Assembly: GCA_016281315.1 (NCBI GenBank) | Contig: JAEEIJ010000056.1 | Coordinates: forward strand, 124,001 to 188,000 | Length of the DNA stretch: 64,000 nucleotides | From: Bacteroidales bacterium | GTDB taxonomy: Bacteria > Bacteroidota > Bacteroidia > Bacteroidales > UBA932 | Direction: 5' to 3' | Shown here: positions 10,363 to 19,077 of the stretch, piece by piece | How the letters are laid out: every line of letters starts with the position of its first letter | How positions within the stretch are numbered: position 1 is the stretch's first letter | The notes under the pieces: generated by a model | Seen by the model: the letters and a program-made list of their open reading frames with translations, nothing else | The model's database searches: none | Told to the model about the DNA's origin: nothing | Program-made: the position numbers and the translations under genes

Positions 10363-11378
10363 AAGGTACTTCTTCTTACAAGGTGAAAAGGATTGTGGAC
10401 TTTCCGGGGTTCCCCGGAGAGGATCATTTCCGCGGCCGTGCGGCCCATCGCGGGGAAGTCCGTGGAGAGGGTGGTAAGGCCGCCCAGCACCACTTCGTTT
10501 AACGGGAATTCATTGTAGGAGATGATGCGCACATCCCTGCCGGGCTCGAGGTCGCAGGCCTTGATGCGGCGGGCGAGCAGGGCCAGGCCGCTGTCCAGCT
10601 GGCTGTTCAGCACCAGCACCACGTCGCCTTTTTCCAGTTTGGCGGGAACGGTGTCGAAGACGGAGACTTCGATGCCGCTCTCCGTCGCGAATTCCCGCAC
10701 CGACTCCAGGATCACCTTTCCGTATAAGCTCTGGGGAAGCACCACCACTTTCAAACTTCGGCCCATATCGACACGGCCCTGCAAGAGGCCTTCGCGGGCG
10801 TCGTGCCGGAAATCCTGGTACACCACGCCGTAGTTCCCGGGGACTTCCTGCAGCCAGTTGTCCACCATAATGAGCTTGCGGTTGGGAATGCGGCCCAGCA
10901 GTTTCGCCGCTCGGGCCTGGGAGCGTTTGTCCAGGGGGAAGTGCGGGCTCACCACGTAATGGTCGTAGCGGTCCAGATGTTGGTCCAGATAGTACTCCAG
11001 CACGTCCAGGTTCTGGCTGTGCAGGAGGATGGTAATATGCGCACATTCGCCCAGGGTCTCCTGGAAGGCCTGCACAAGGATTTGGTTATAGACGCTCTGT
11101 TTGTCCAGGATGAGGAGGATTTCCTTGCGGTCCGACGCCCTTTCTCCCGCCACGAAGACGCCTTTTCCCTGTTGGGCGATGAGGATGTGCTCGCGCAGCA
11201 GCTGGTTGTAGGCCTTCTTGGTGGTCTCCCGGGAAATGCCAAGGAGGATGGCCAGCTGGTTCAGGGAGGGGAGCATCTGACCCGGCAAAAGGCTGCCTTC
11301 ATGCACCTGTTCGCGGATTTGCCGGCAAATCTGTTTGTAAAATGGCGTATTGTCCTGTTTGTTGATGCGGATGTTCAT
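10359..11378 (-). CDS. GntR-family transcriptional regulator with LacI-like sugar-binding domain
   Basis: N-terminal wHTH PFYKQICRQIREQVHEGSLLPGQMLPSLNQLAILLGISRETTKKAYNQL; periplasmic-binding-like C-terminus. Confidence 0.9.
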   Translation of the reverse strand: MNIRINKQDNTPFYKQICRQIREQVHEGSLLPGQMLPSLNQLAILLGISRETTKKAYNQLLREHILIAQQGKGVFVAGERASDRKEILLILDKQSVYNQILVQAFQETLGECAHITILLHSQNLDVLEYYLDQHLDRYDHYVVSPHFPLDKRSQARAAKLLGRIPNRKLIMVDNWLQEVPGNYGVVYQDFRHDAREGLLQGRVDMGRSLKVVVLPQSLYGKVILESVREFATESGIEVSVFDTVPAKLEKGDVVLVLNSQLDSGLALLARRIKACDLEPGRDVRIISYNEFPLNEVVLGGLTTLSTDFPAMGRTAAEMILSGEPRKVHNPFHLVRRSTF

Positions 11379-11473
11379 GCTGCAAAGATAAAAAAAGAAT
11401 CAATAACTGTGGTGTGGTGTGGTGTAAATCTTCCGAAGACTTGCTATTTTTGTGCAAACACAAGAATAACCCT

Positions 11474-12724
11474 ATGAAGAAAAACAGTTGGTACAAATGG
11501 GAGGTTCTCCTGCTCCTGTGGATGGCCTACCTCCTGAACCAGGGAGACCGGCAGGTGTTTAACACCGTGCTGCCGGCCATCCGGGACGCTCTGAATCTCA
11601 CCGATACTTCGGTGGGCCTCATCGCCACCATTTTCAATTTGTTCTATGCGCTAATGGTGCCGGTAGGCGGCTGGGCGGGGGACCGTTTCTCCCGCAAATG
11701 GGTCACAACCATCAGCATCCTCTTCTGGAGCGTTGCCACGATGTTTACGGGCCTCGCCACCAGCTTTATGTGGCTGGTTATCCTGCGCTCGGTCGCAACG
11801 GGAGGAGGGGAGGCCTTCTTCGGCCCGGCCAACTATTCGCTGCTGGGGCAGTACCACACGGATACGCGGGCACGGGCGATGTCCATCCACCAGACCGCCT
11901 ATTATGTGGGCGTGATTCTGGCCGGCTGGCTGGCGGGTCTGATCGCCGACAAACTGGGCTGGAAGTACTCGTTCATCATCTTCGGTGCCGTGGGCATCGT
12001 CTGGGGCATCCTGATGATTATCCGGCTCAAGGATTATCCGAAGGCCGAGCAAACTCCTACAGAGGTAGTTCCGATGGAAAAGAAACCCGGCTTCTTCGAC
12101 GGATTCAAGACGGTGTTCACCACGCCTACGGCCCTTATGCTCACCATCGGCTTCAGCGGCCTCATCTTCGTCATCACGGGCTACATGACCTGGGTGCCGG
12201 CCTACCTCCAGGAGGAGTTCGGCCAGAATCAGGCCACCGCCGGCTTCAATTCCATGTTCTGGACCTATGTGGCGGCCTTCGTGGGCGTGCTGCTGGCCGG
12301 TTCGCTCTCGGACAGGCTGGCCGCAAAATCCCACAAGATCCGTATGAGTCTCCAGGCTGCCGGATTGCTGGGCGGCGCCGTGTTCCTCTTCCTGATGGGC
12401 GGACATCCCTCGCTGCTGGTGCTCTATCTGAGCTTCGCCGGTTGGGGTTTCTTCCGCGCCTTCTTCGATGCCAATACGTATGCCGTACTCTATGACGTCA
12501 CGCCGGAACGGCTGCATGCATCCTGCTCCAGCGCCATGATCATGACCGGCTTTGCCGTCGGAGCCCTGGCTCCCGTAGTTCTGGGTGCCTTGAAAGAAAG
12601 CATGGGCAGCCTCAGCGCCACCTTCCCCATTCTGGCTGTGATCTGGGTGGTGTGCAGCATCCTCATGTTCATCGTAGCCAATACCAACTATCAGAAGGAC
12701 TATAATAAAATGCACCATGAATAA
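11474..12724 (+). CDS. MFS sugar/organic anion transporter
   Basis: About 12 hydrophobic segments; QGDRQVFNTVLPAIRDAL, GGWAGDRFSRKWV; start at ATG 11474 preferred over the ORF-track start. Confidence 0.88.
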   Translation: MKKNSWYKWEVLLLLWMAYLLNQGDRQVFNTVLPAIRDALNLTDTSVGLIATIFNLFYALMVPVGGWAGDRFSRKWVTTISILFWSVATMFTGLATSFMWLVILRSVATGGGEAFFGPANYSLLGQYHTDTRARAMSIHQTAYYVGVILAGWLAGLIADKLGWKYSFIIFGAVGIVWGILMIIRLKDYPKAEQTPTEVVPMEKKPGFFDGFKTVFTTPTALMLTIGFSGLIFVITGYMTWVPAYLQEEFGQNQATAGFNSMFWTYVAAFVGVLLAGSLSDRLAAKSHKIRMSLQAAGLLGGAVFLFLMGGHPSLLVLYLSFAGWGFFRAFFDANTYAVLYDVTPERLHASCSSAMIMTGFAVGALAPVVLGALKESMGSLSATFPILAVIWVVCSILMFIVANTNYQKDYNKMHHE

Positions 12725-14180
12725 GCAAGAAAAACTCAGAAAAGCCAAAGCCGGGCTGCTGCTCATCGCTTCGCCCCGCTTCAAGAATCTCAACGGCCCC
12801 AAGAGGGGTACCTACGGCGAGCGCAAGGACAAAGCCGTGAAGGACATCAAGGCCACCATGGACTTTCTGGACCTGGTAGATCCCGGCATCGTTTACGAAC
12901 GGGAGGACGCCCAGCGGGCCATGGACCTGTTCTACAATGAGAAGGTGGATTTCATCTATGTCGAATTCCTGAGCTGGAGTGAGGACTTTGCCTGGATCAG
13001 GTTCCTTCGCGACTGCCCGGAGATTCCCATTCTCTTCTGCAATGTTGCAAAGCCGCGGATGACCTTCGAGACCACTCTGGACGAGGACGATTTCGTGGAT
13101 TACCTCTGCGCCGGCACCCTCGTGGGCTCGCTGGAAGGCTCCGGTGATGTGGTCCGCACCGGCCGAAAGAATGTCAAGACCGTCATGGGCACCCGGGAGC
13201 AGATTACGGAGCAGGTCAAGACCTTTGCCCAGGCCGCCCGGGTTCGCAGCATACTCCGTCACTCCAACGTGGGCCTCATGGCCAACATGAACGAGGCTAT
13301 GTGGAGCACCTACATCGACAATTACGACCTCTTCACCAAGATCGGCCCGGAAATCCATTACCTGCCCTACAGTGACTACGGAACGGAAATCGAGAACCTT
13401 ACGGACGAGGAAGTGAAGGCCTATGCCGACGAGCTCACTTCCAAGTACAAGATGATGGACGACGTGGAGTACGACAAGTTCATCGGCTGCGTGAAGGCCA
13501 CCCTGGGCATCAAGAAACTGGCCCAGAAGAACGACGTGGACTGCTATGTCTACAACGACATCGACCAGGCCACCTTCCGCACCGCCGGCTGCCGCGCGGG
13601 TTTCTATCCGCAGTGGTTCAACGAAAACGTGAGTGTGCTGGTCCCCGAGGCCGATATCGGCGCAGGTCTTATCACCTATATCCTGAAGCTCCTCAGCGGC
13701 AAGAATGTCAATTTCATCGAGCCTTTCCATATCGAAGACGACTTCGGGACCTTCGCCGGAGGCCATGCCGGTCCGAATGACCATAACGACCCTGCCTGGC
13801 AGGACAATGTCATCATCTCCCGCGACGTCCGCTTCGCCAAGACTTCCTGGAAGTATGCCGGGGCCCCCTTCGCCTGGTATCGCTTCTCTCCCGGCATGAA
13901 GACCGTGGCGGGTCTCTACGAGCAGGACGGCAAGTACAAGCTGATCACCTTCATGGCGGAGAGCCTCTCGGAAAAGGACACCCCCCAGAGCGCAAAGAAG
14001 CACCTCCTGGCTACCTACAGTCACACCATCTTCCGTCCCGTCGTCCCCGCCAAGGAGCTTTGGGAGAAGGTTCTTAACATCGGCGCAACCCAGCACTATG
14101 CAATTGTGGACGGCGACTATCGCGAGCAGCTACGCGACTTCGCCTCCATCATGGGCTTTGATTTCTACGACATAAGATAA
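12717..14180 (+). CDS. L-fucose/L-arabinose isomerase-family protein (FucI-like, COG2407 type)
   Basis: 487 aa; overall resemblance to FucIase family (LVGSLEGSGDVVRTGRKN, C-terminal GGHAGPNDHNDPAW). Confidence 0.65.
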   Translation: MNKQEKLRKAKAGLLLIASPRFKNLNGPKRGTYGERKDKAVKDIKATMDFLDLVDPGIVYEREDAQRAMDLFYNEKVDFIYVEFLSWSEDFAWIRFLRDCPEIPILFCNVAKPRMTFETTLDEDDFVDYLCAGTLVGSLEGSGDVVRTGRKNVKTVMGTREQITEQVKTFAQAARVRSILRHSNVGLMANMNEAMWSTYIDNYDLFTKIGPEIHYLPYSDYGTEIENLTDEEVKAYADELTSKYKMMDDVEYDKFIGCVKATLGIKKLAQKNDVDCYVYNDIDQATFRTAGCRAGFYPQWFNENVSVLVPEADIGAGLITYILKLLSGKNVNFIEPFHIEDDFGTFAGGHAGPNDHNDPAWQDNVIISRDVRFAKTSWKYAGAPFAWYRFSPGMKTVAGLYEQDGKYKLITFMAESLSEKDTPQSAKKHLLATYSHTIFRPVVPAKELWEKVLNIGATQHYAIVDGDYREQLRDFASIMGFDFYDIR

Positions 14181-14193
14181 AAAGGAATACGAT

Positions 14194-16065
14194 ATGAGTT
14201 TCATGTACAACCCGTTCCCCTTTCACGACCCCAAACCCGTGAACAGGCCGGAACTATCCCAAAAGACCATTGATTCCATCGTTGCCGGCGGTAATTCCGT
14301 GGTTGCCAAGCGCTTCATTCAGGCCATCGCCCCCCAGGTGGAGAAAGAAGGTGCCATCGTGGCCTTTGACGGCTACACCACCACCAAGTGGGATCTTCTG
14401 GTTAGCCTGCTGGCCCGCGAGTGCGACGTGTTCGGTTTCAGGATTGAGTTTGTGGACAGCTATAAACGCACTTTCAAAAGCGGAGAGGAGATCGACGCCA
14501 TCATCGACCCGCTCCTCATCTGGGACAAAAAGATCGACCCCACCCTGCTGTACGGCAAGGTCTATCATGGCGGATACATCGGCCTGATGGATCCGGAGAA
14601 GGTGGAGGCCTTCAAGAAGGAGATCCCCGCCCTGAAGGCTCCAGGAACCCTGGTGGTGGTGTATGGCTACGGCTCCCTCATCAAGGAGTTCCGTCCGCTT
14701 TATGACGTGAAATGCTGGTTTGATATCACCCCCATGAACAGCATGCTCCGCATCCGTGCAGGCGAATATGCCAACCTGGGCAAGAAGCATACGGGCATCA
14801 TCAACCGCACCATCCGCCGCTGCTATTACTGCGACTTCGAAAATGCAGTCCAGCTTCGCAAGGAACTCTTCGCCTGTGGGGAGATCGACTGGTACTTCCT
14901 GGACAACGACCGTGCAAAGCTGCAGATGATGCCGTTCGAGGCCTTCGCCGATATCTGCGCCCAGCTGGTGAAGTATCCCTTCCGCGCCAAACCCTGCTAC
15001 CTGGAGGGCGTCTGGGGCGGTTCCTATATGAAGGAACGCCGGAATCTCCCTAAGGAAATGCGTAACGCCGCCTGGGTGTTCGACTTCATTCCCATGGAGG
15101 TGAGCGTGCTGGTGGAGGCCGGCAAAGAGCTGCTGGATATCAACTACTGCTCCTTCGTGCACAAGGAGGGCGTGAACCTGATGGGCGAGAAGTGCGTGCG
15201 CAAGTACAAGGGCTATTTCCCCATCCGCTTCAACTGGGACGACAGTTACCATTCCACGGGCAATATGTCCATCCAGTGCCACTCCGGCGGCCAGTTCAAT
15301 ATTGACAACTACAACGAATTCGGCCGGCAGGACGAGAGCTACTATGTGGTCATCACCGGCCACGAGGCCAAGACCTTCATCGGCTTCCGGGACGATGCCG
15401 ACATCCCGCAGTTCTTCAAGGAAATCGAAGCGGCCGATACGCAGCACGACCCCTGCGACTACATGAAATACGTGAGCTACGAGGAGTCCAAGCCGGGCCT
15501 GCAGGTGATGCTTCCTGCCGGAACCATCCATTCCAGCGGCCGCAACCAGGTGATCCTGGAGATCGGTTCGCTCACCATCGGCTCTTATACCTATAAGATG
15601 TACGACTACCTGCGCCTGGACTTCGACGGAAAACAGCGGCCCATCCACACGCACCTGGGCGAACTCAACGTAAACCAAAACCGTCGCACAAGCGTCATTC
15701 ACGATCCCAACAGCCCAGACTACATTGTTCAGAAACCCCGCCTGGACTGCGAAGGAGACGGTTGGCAGGAATACATTCTGGGCGAGAATCCCCAGATGTA
15801 CATATCGCTCCGCCGCCTGGAGTTCGAGAAGCAGTGCGAGCAGGACACAAAGGGTGAGAAATTCCATGTGCTCACCCTCGTGGACGGTGACCATGTGCGC
15901 ATCCGCAGCGTTGAGCACCCGGAGCGTTCCTTCGACCTGGACTTCATGGAGATTGCCTGCGTTCCGGCCGATATGGGCAAGTACGTCATCGAAAATCTGG
16001 GCAAGGAGCCCATCCGTGTCCATAAGACCTGTCTGAGGGATGGCTACGAAAACGATCCTGCTTGA
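14194..16065 (+). CDS. Class I mannose-6-phosphate isomerase-like protein with kinase-like N-terminal region
   Basis: C-terminal cupin segment (LQVMLPAGTIHSSGRNQVILEIGS, RPIHTHLGELNVNQNRRTS); 623 aa. Confidence 0.6.
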   Translation: MSFMYNPFPFHDPKPVNRPELSQKTIDSIVAGGNSVVAKRFIQAIAPQVEKEGAIVAFDGYTTTKWDLLVSLLARECDVFGFRIEFVDSYKRTFKSGEEIDAIIDPLLIWDKKIDPTLLYGKVYHGGYIGLMDPEKVEAFKKEIPALKAPGTLVVVYGYGSLIKEFRPLYDVKCWFDITPMNSMLRIRAGEYANLGKKHTGIINRTIRRCYYCDFENAVQLRKELFACGEIDWYFLDNDRAKLQMMPFEAFADICAQLVKYPFRAKPCYLEGVWGGSYMKERRNLPKEMRNAAWVFDFIPMEVSVLVEAGKELLDINYCSFVHKEGVNLMGEKCVRKYKGYFPIRFNWDDSYHSTGNMSIQCHSGGQFNIDNYNEFGRQDESYYVVITGHEAKTFIGFRDDADIPQFFKEIEAADTQHDPCDYMKYVSYEESKPGLQVMLPAGTIHSSGRNQVILEIGSLTIGSYTYKMYDYLRLDFDGKQRPIHTHLGELNVNQNRRTSVIHDPNSPDYIVQKPRLDCEGDGWQEYILGENPQMYISLRRLEFEKQCEQDTKGEKFHVLTLVDGDHVRIRSVEHPERSFDLDFMEIACVPADMGKYVIENLGKEPIRVHKTCLRDGYENDPA

Positions 16066-16837
16066 CGTAGGCGGCACTTTTATCAAGTGCTCCGACGGAC
16101 GGGAAATCCCCATTGACTCTGCCGGCACCAGGGAGGAGATCGCCTCTTCCCTGCGTGTCGCGCTGGGGGATGCCGAGGCTGCCGCCGTGGCTATTCCGGG
16201 TCCTTTCGACTATGAAAAGGGCATTTTCCTGATGAAGCACAAGTTCGCAGCGGTGTACGGCGAGAAATTCGCCGATCTGGTGGCCCCGGCTTCGCCCGCC
16301 CTCCGTTTCATCCACGATGTGAACGGAATGCTCCTGGGCGCCCTGCAGGAGCCCATCCTGAAGGCGTACAGCCGCGTGGCGCTGATTACGCTGGGAACCG
16401 GCTTGGGCTTCACCTATGCCGTGGACGGTGTCATCCAGTGCTCGCCGATGGGCTCTCCGGCCCTTCCGCTCTACAACCGTCCGTTCCGGGACGGTGTTGC
16501 AGAGGACTATGCTTCCAAACGGGGCGCTATGCGTGCCTGGGAGGAAGTGACCGGAAAGCCCTGGCCGGAAGGGCAGACGGTGAAAAGCATCGTCGGCACT
16601 CCGGAAGGGGAGGCGGCTTTCTCCCTGATGGGCGCTCGCCTGGGAGATGCTGCGGCGCCACTCCTGCAGGAGTTGGGCATCGAATGCCTGCTCCTGGGCG
16701 GTCAGATTGCCAAGTCATTCTCCCTGATGGAGCGCACGCTGCGGGAGAGCCTTTCGGCCGTGGACAGCCTAAAGTACCTTGGCCCGCTCCCGGATCTGGA
16801 TCATTCTACCTTTAACGGACTTCGCTCATTGCTGTGA
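16040..16837 (+). CDS. ROK-family sugar kinase-like protein
   Basis: ILLDVGGTFIKCSDG N-terminal phosphate-binding motif; VALITLGTGLGFTYAVDG. Confidence 0.8.
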   Translation: MATKTILLDVGGTFIKCSDGREIPIDSAGTREEIASSLRVALGDAEAAAVAIPGPFDYEKGIFLMKHKFAAVYGEKFADLVAPASPALRFIHDVNGMLLGALQEPILKAYSRVALITLGTGLGFTYAVDGVIQCSPMGSPALPLYNRPFRDGVAEDYASKRGAMRAWEEVTGKPWPEGQTVKSIVGTPEGEAAFSLMGARLGDAAAPLLQELGIECLLLGGQIAKSFSLMERTLRESLSAVDSLKYLGPLPDLDHSTFNGLRSLL

Positions 16838-17688
16838 TTCATCTGTCCAACGCCGGACTGGAGGTGGAACTGTGCCGCCCCGGAGAATACTATCAAGGGA
16901 CGCGTTTTGACCATGCGGGAGTCTTTCGGCGCATTGTCAAGGCCGGATATGTCTTTGCCGATGAATGGTTTGATCACAAGGATCCTTTCCGCCACGACCG
17001 TGTGTGCGGCCTTTCAGAGGAGTTCGTGACGGTGGACCTGGAGGACGTTCCTGTTGGCGGGCTTTTCTGCAAGATAGGCGTGGGGCTGCTCCGCCGGCCC
17101 GACGACGCACCCTATGACTGGTTCCGCCTGTATGAGGTCGCGGATCCGGGGAAGTGGGAGGTGGAGAAGACGGCTTCATCGGCCCGTTTCACCCATCGGC
17201 TTCCCGGTTGGTACCGCTATACCAAAGAGGTAAGGCTCCTGGACGGCTCCCGCCTAGAAATCCGGCATTCCCTGGACTGGGAGGCGCCCCAACCGCTCAA
17301 GGGCTTCTTCTACAACCACAATTTCCTCACCTTTGACGGCACGGAGGTGGGTCCAACCCGGGAACTGCGTTTCCCCTTCAGTCCGGCGGGGGAGTGGCGT
17401 CACCCCTACGACAATGCCCATTTCACGGCAGATGGCGTCGCCTTCACTGCTCCGGTAGATCCGGCCGATGCCGTCTACTGCGGCAACATTCATAACCCGG
17501 AAGGCCTTACTCCCTGCGAATTTACCGTCCGTGAAGGCACGCACGCCGTTCATGTGAGCGGCGACCGTCTTATGGATCATATTGTTCTTTGGGCCAACCC
17601 CCAAGTTGTCTGCCTGGAACCCTATATGTCCATACGCCTCTTCCCCAGCTCTTTTATGAGCTGGGGTTTCCAGTATCGTTTCGAATAA
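16834..17688 (+). CDS. Aldose-epimerase-like / conserved hypothetical protein
   Basis: GTG start overlapping upstream stop; beta-rich mutarotase-like composition (GFFYNHNFLTFDG). Confidence 0.45.
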   Translation: MIHLSNAGLEVELCRPGEYYQGTRFDHAGVFRRIVKAGYVFADEWFDHKDPFRHDRVCGLSEEFVTVDLEDVPVGGLFCKIGVGLLRRPDDAPYDWFRLYEVADPGKWEVEKTASSARFTHRLPGWYRYTKEVRLLDGSRLEIRHSLDWEAPQPLKGFFYNHNFLTFDGTEVGPTRELRFPFSPAGEWRHPYDNAHFTADGVAFTAPVDPADAVYCGNIHNPEGLTPCEFTVREGTHAVHVSGDRLMDHIVLWANPQVVCLEPYMSIRLFPSSFMSWGFQYRFE

Positions 17689-17751
17689 TAGGAGGGGGGG
17701 GCGATCCGTTCGTTTCTTTACGGGGAGCCGAAGATTTGCTCCCTTTTTCCT

Positions 17752-18879
17752 TTAATAGTTCGCCTTTAGCCAGAGCGCCAAATACTTGTCCTGCAGGAAG
17801 TAGGTGCTTCTTTCTCGAACCACCAGTTTCTTTTTTATGAGCGCACGGGTAGCCGACTGGACGGAGCTGGCGCTGGAAAGACGATACTTCGAGATGAAGG
17901 CCGATGAAGTGAGATCGGCCACCCTCCACTCCTTGGCGATAGCCCCCAAAGCCCGTCTTTGAATGAGCGTGAGATCGTCCAGGATGTCCAGGCAACGCGA
18001 GGTGTTGGATTCAACAAGGCGGTCGACGATGCTCTCTGCTACGCCTCTCGTAAGCGTATCTCCTTCCCGGAGGAGTGAGAAAGCCTCATTCATCGTCTCC
18101 TGCATATAATAGGTAACCCCGTCGAAAAGGTGATACACATAGAGTACGGCGTCTTCATCGGCCTGCTTCCCGTATTGGAGGAACAACCTGCGGGCGAAGT
18201 CGCAGTAGACATCCTCCGGGATAGGTGCGATATCCACATTCCTTGCGCTCTTGAAAAAGGGATTGTCCTGGGAGGCAAACATAATGTCCAGCATATGGCG
18301 CTCGCTTCCCGAGAAAATGAATTTGGTGTTGTTCATCTTCTGGATGCGGGTGCGAAGAAGGGCCGCCATATTCTCCTGTGAGTAGTGCTGGATTTGTTGG
18401 AATTCATCGATGGCAACGATATTGGGCGTATCGGATTTCTCCAGGAAATCAAAAATCTCGTTAAGGGTTAGTTCGTTGCCCTTAACGTCCCCAAACCCCA
18501 GTCCAGGCATAAGTGCACCGGAAACAGGGTCCATCCCCACTTTAAGGGACAAGGACCTCAGCAGGGAAAGAAAAGCATCGGCCGCCTTCTTCTTTCTGGA
18601 TGCCAGACTGGCATATACGGCGCGTCCCAGAAGAAGGGTAAACTCTTCCAGCGTGGAGGTGGCGTAGATGTCAAAATAAAACGTGTTATAATGATCGCAG
18701 ATGCGTTTATCTTCGAAGATATGATGAATGAGCCCGGATTTCCCAAGCCTCCGGGGTCCTTTGAGGACCAGGTTGTTCCCATTGGTCAGAATACGGATAA
18801 TACTCTCCGTCTCCTGCTCCCGGTCACAGAAGAATGGCGCCGGGATAACGGATGTAGTATAAAAAGGATTCGTTTCCAT
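17752..18879 (-). CDS. AAA ATPase (archaeal-type/AAA_14-like) with C-terminal winged helix
   Basis: Walker A LKGPRRLGKSGLIHH; Walker B-like IVAIDEFQQIQ; C-terminal wHTH (RRALGAIAKEWRVADLTSSAFISKYRLSSASSVQSATRALIKKKLV). Confidence 0.8.
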   Translation of the reverse strand: METNPFYTTSVIPAPFFCDREQETESIIRILTNGNNLVLKGPRRLGKSGLIHHIFEDKRICDHYNTFYFDIYATSTLEEFTLLLGRAVYASLASRKKKAADAFLSLLRSLSLKVGMDPVSGALMPGLGFGDVKGNELTLNEIFDFLEKSDTPNIVAIDEFQQIQHYSQENMAALLRTRIQKMNNTKFIFSGSERHMLDIMFASQDNPFFKSARNVDIAPIPEDVYCDFARRLFLQYGKQADEDAVLYVYHLFDGVTYYMQETMNEAFSLLREGDTLTRGVAESIVDRLVESNTSRCLDILDDLTLIQRRALGAIAKEWRVADLTSSAFISKYRLSSASSVQSATRALIKKKLVVRERSTYFLQDKYLALWLKANY

Positions 18880-18894
18880 CGCTTTGGTTTTTTG

Positions 18895-18902
18895 CAAAGA
18901 TA
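18895..18902 (-). promoter_or_regulatory. Bacteroidetes -7 element (TATCTTTG) for the AAA ATPase gene
   Basis: Match to TAnnTTTG, 15 nt upstream of ATG at 18879; iterons start 10 bp further upstream. Confidence 0.6.
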
Positions 18903-18911
18903 GTTATTTTT

Positions 18912-18956
18912 ATTGAAAGTTCAATAATTGAAAGTTCAATAATTGGAAGTTTAATA
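18912..18956. repeat. Three tandem 15-bp iterons (ATTGAAAGTTCAATA x2, ATTGGAAGTTTAATA), each containing a TTGAA-AG-TTCAA dyad
   Basis: Read directly; units 18912-18926 and 18927-18941 identical, 18942-18956 with 2 mismatches. Confidence 0.95.
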
Positions 18957-19077
18957 AAATCAAATGTGGGAAAGTTGATCGTGTCAGTTTCAGCCCAATT
19001 TTACAGACCACGGACATAGGTGGGTAATGAATTGTCATATTATTTTTATAAATTTGAGCCGAATGAGCCGAAACCCT

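Noticed and set aside
14254-16128. 624-aa antisense ORF opposite the PMI-like gene
   Set aside because: Shadow ORF of a GC-rich gene; low-complexity His/Val/Ala/Gly-rich translation with no domain features, while the + strand has clear homology-like motifs.
18912-18956. CRISPR-like array
   Set aside because: 15-bp units are directly abutting with no spacers; they are operator-type iterons. No other CRISPR-like pattern or cas gene was seen.
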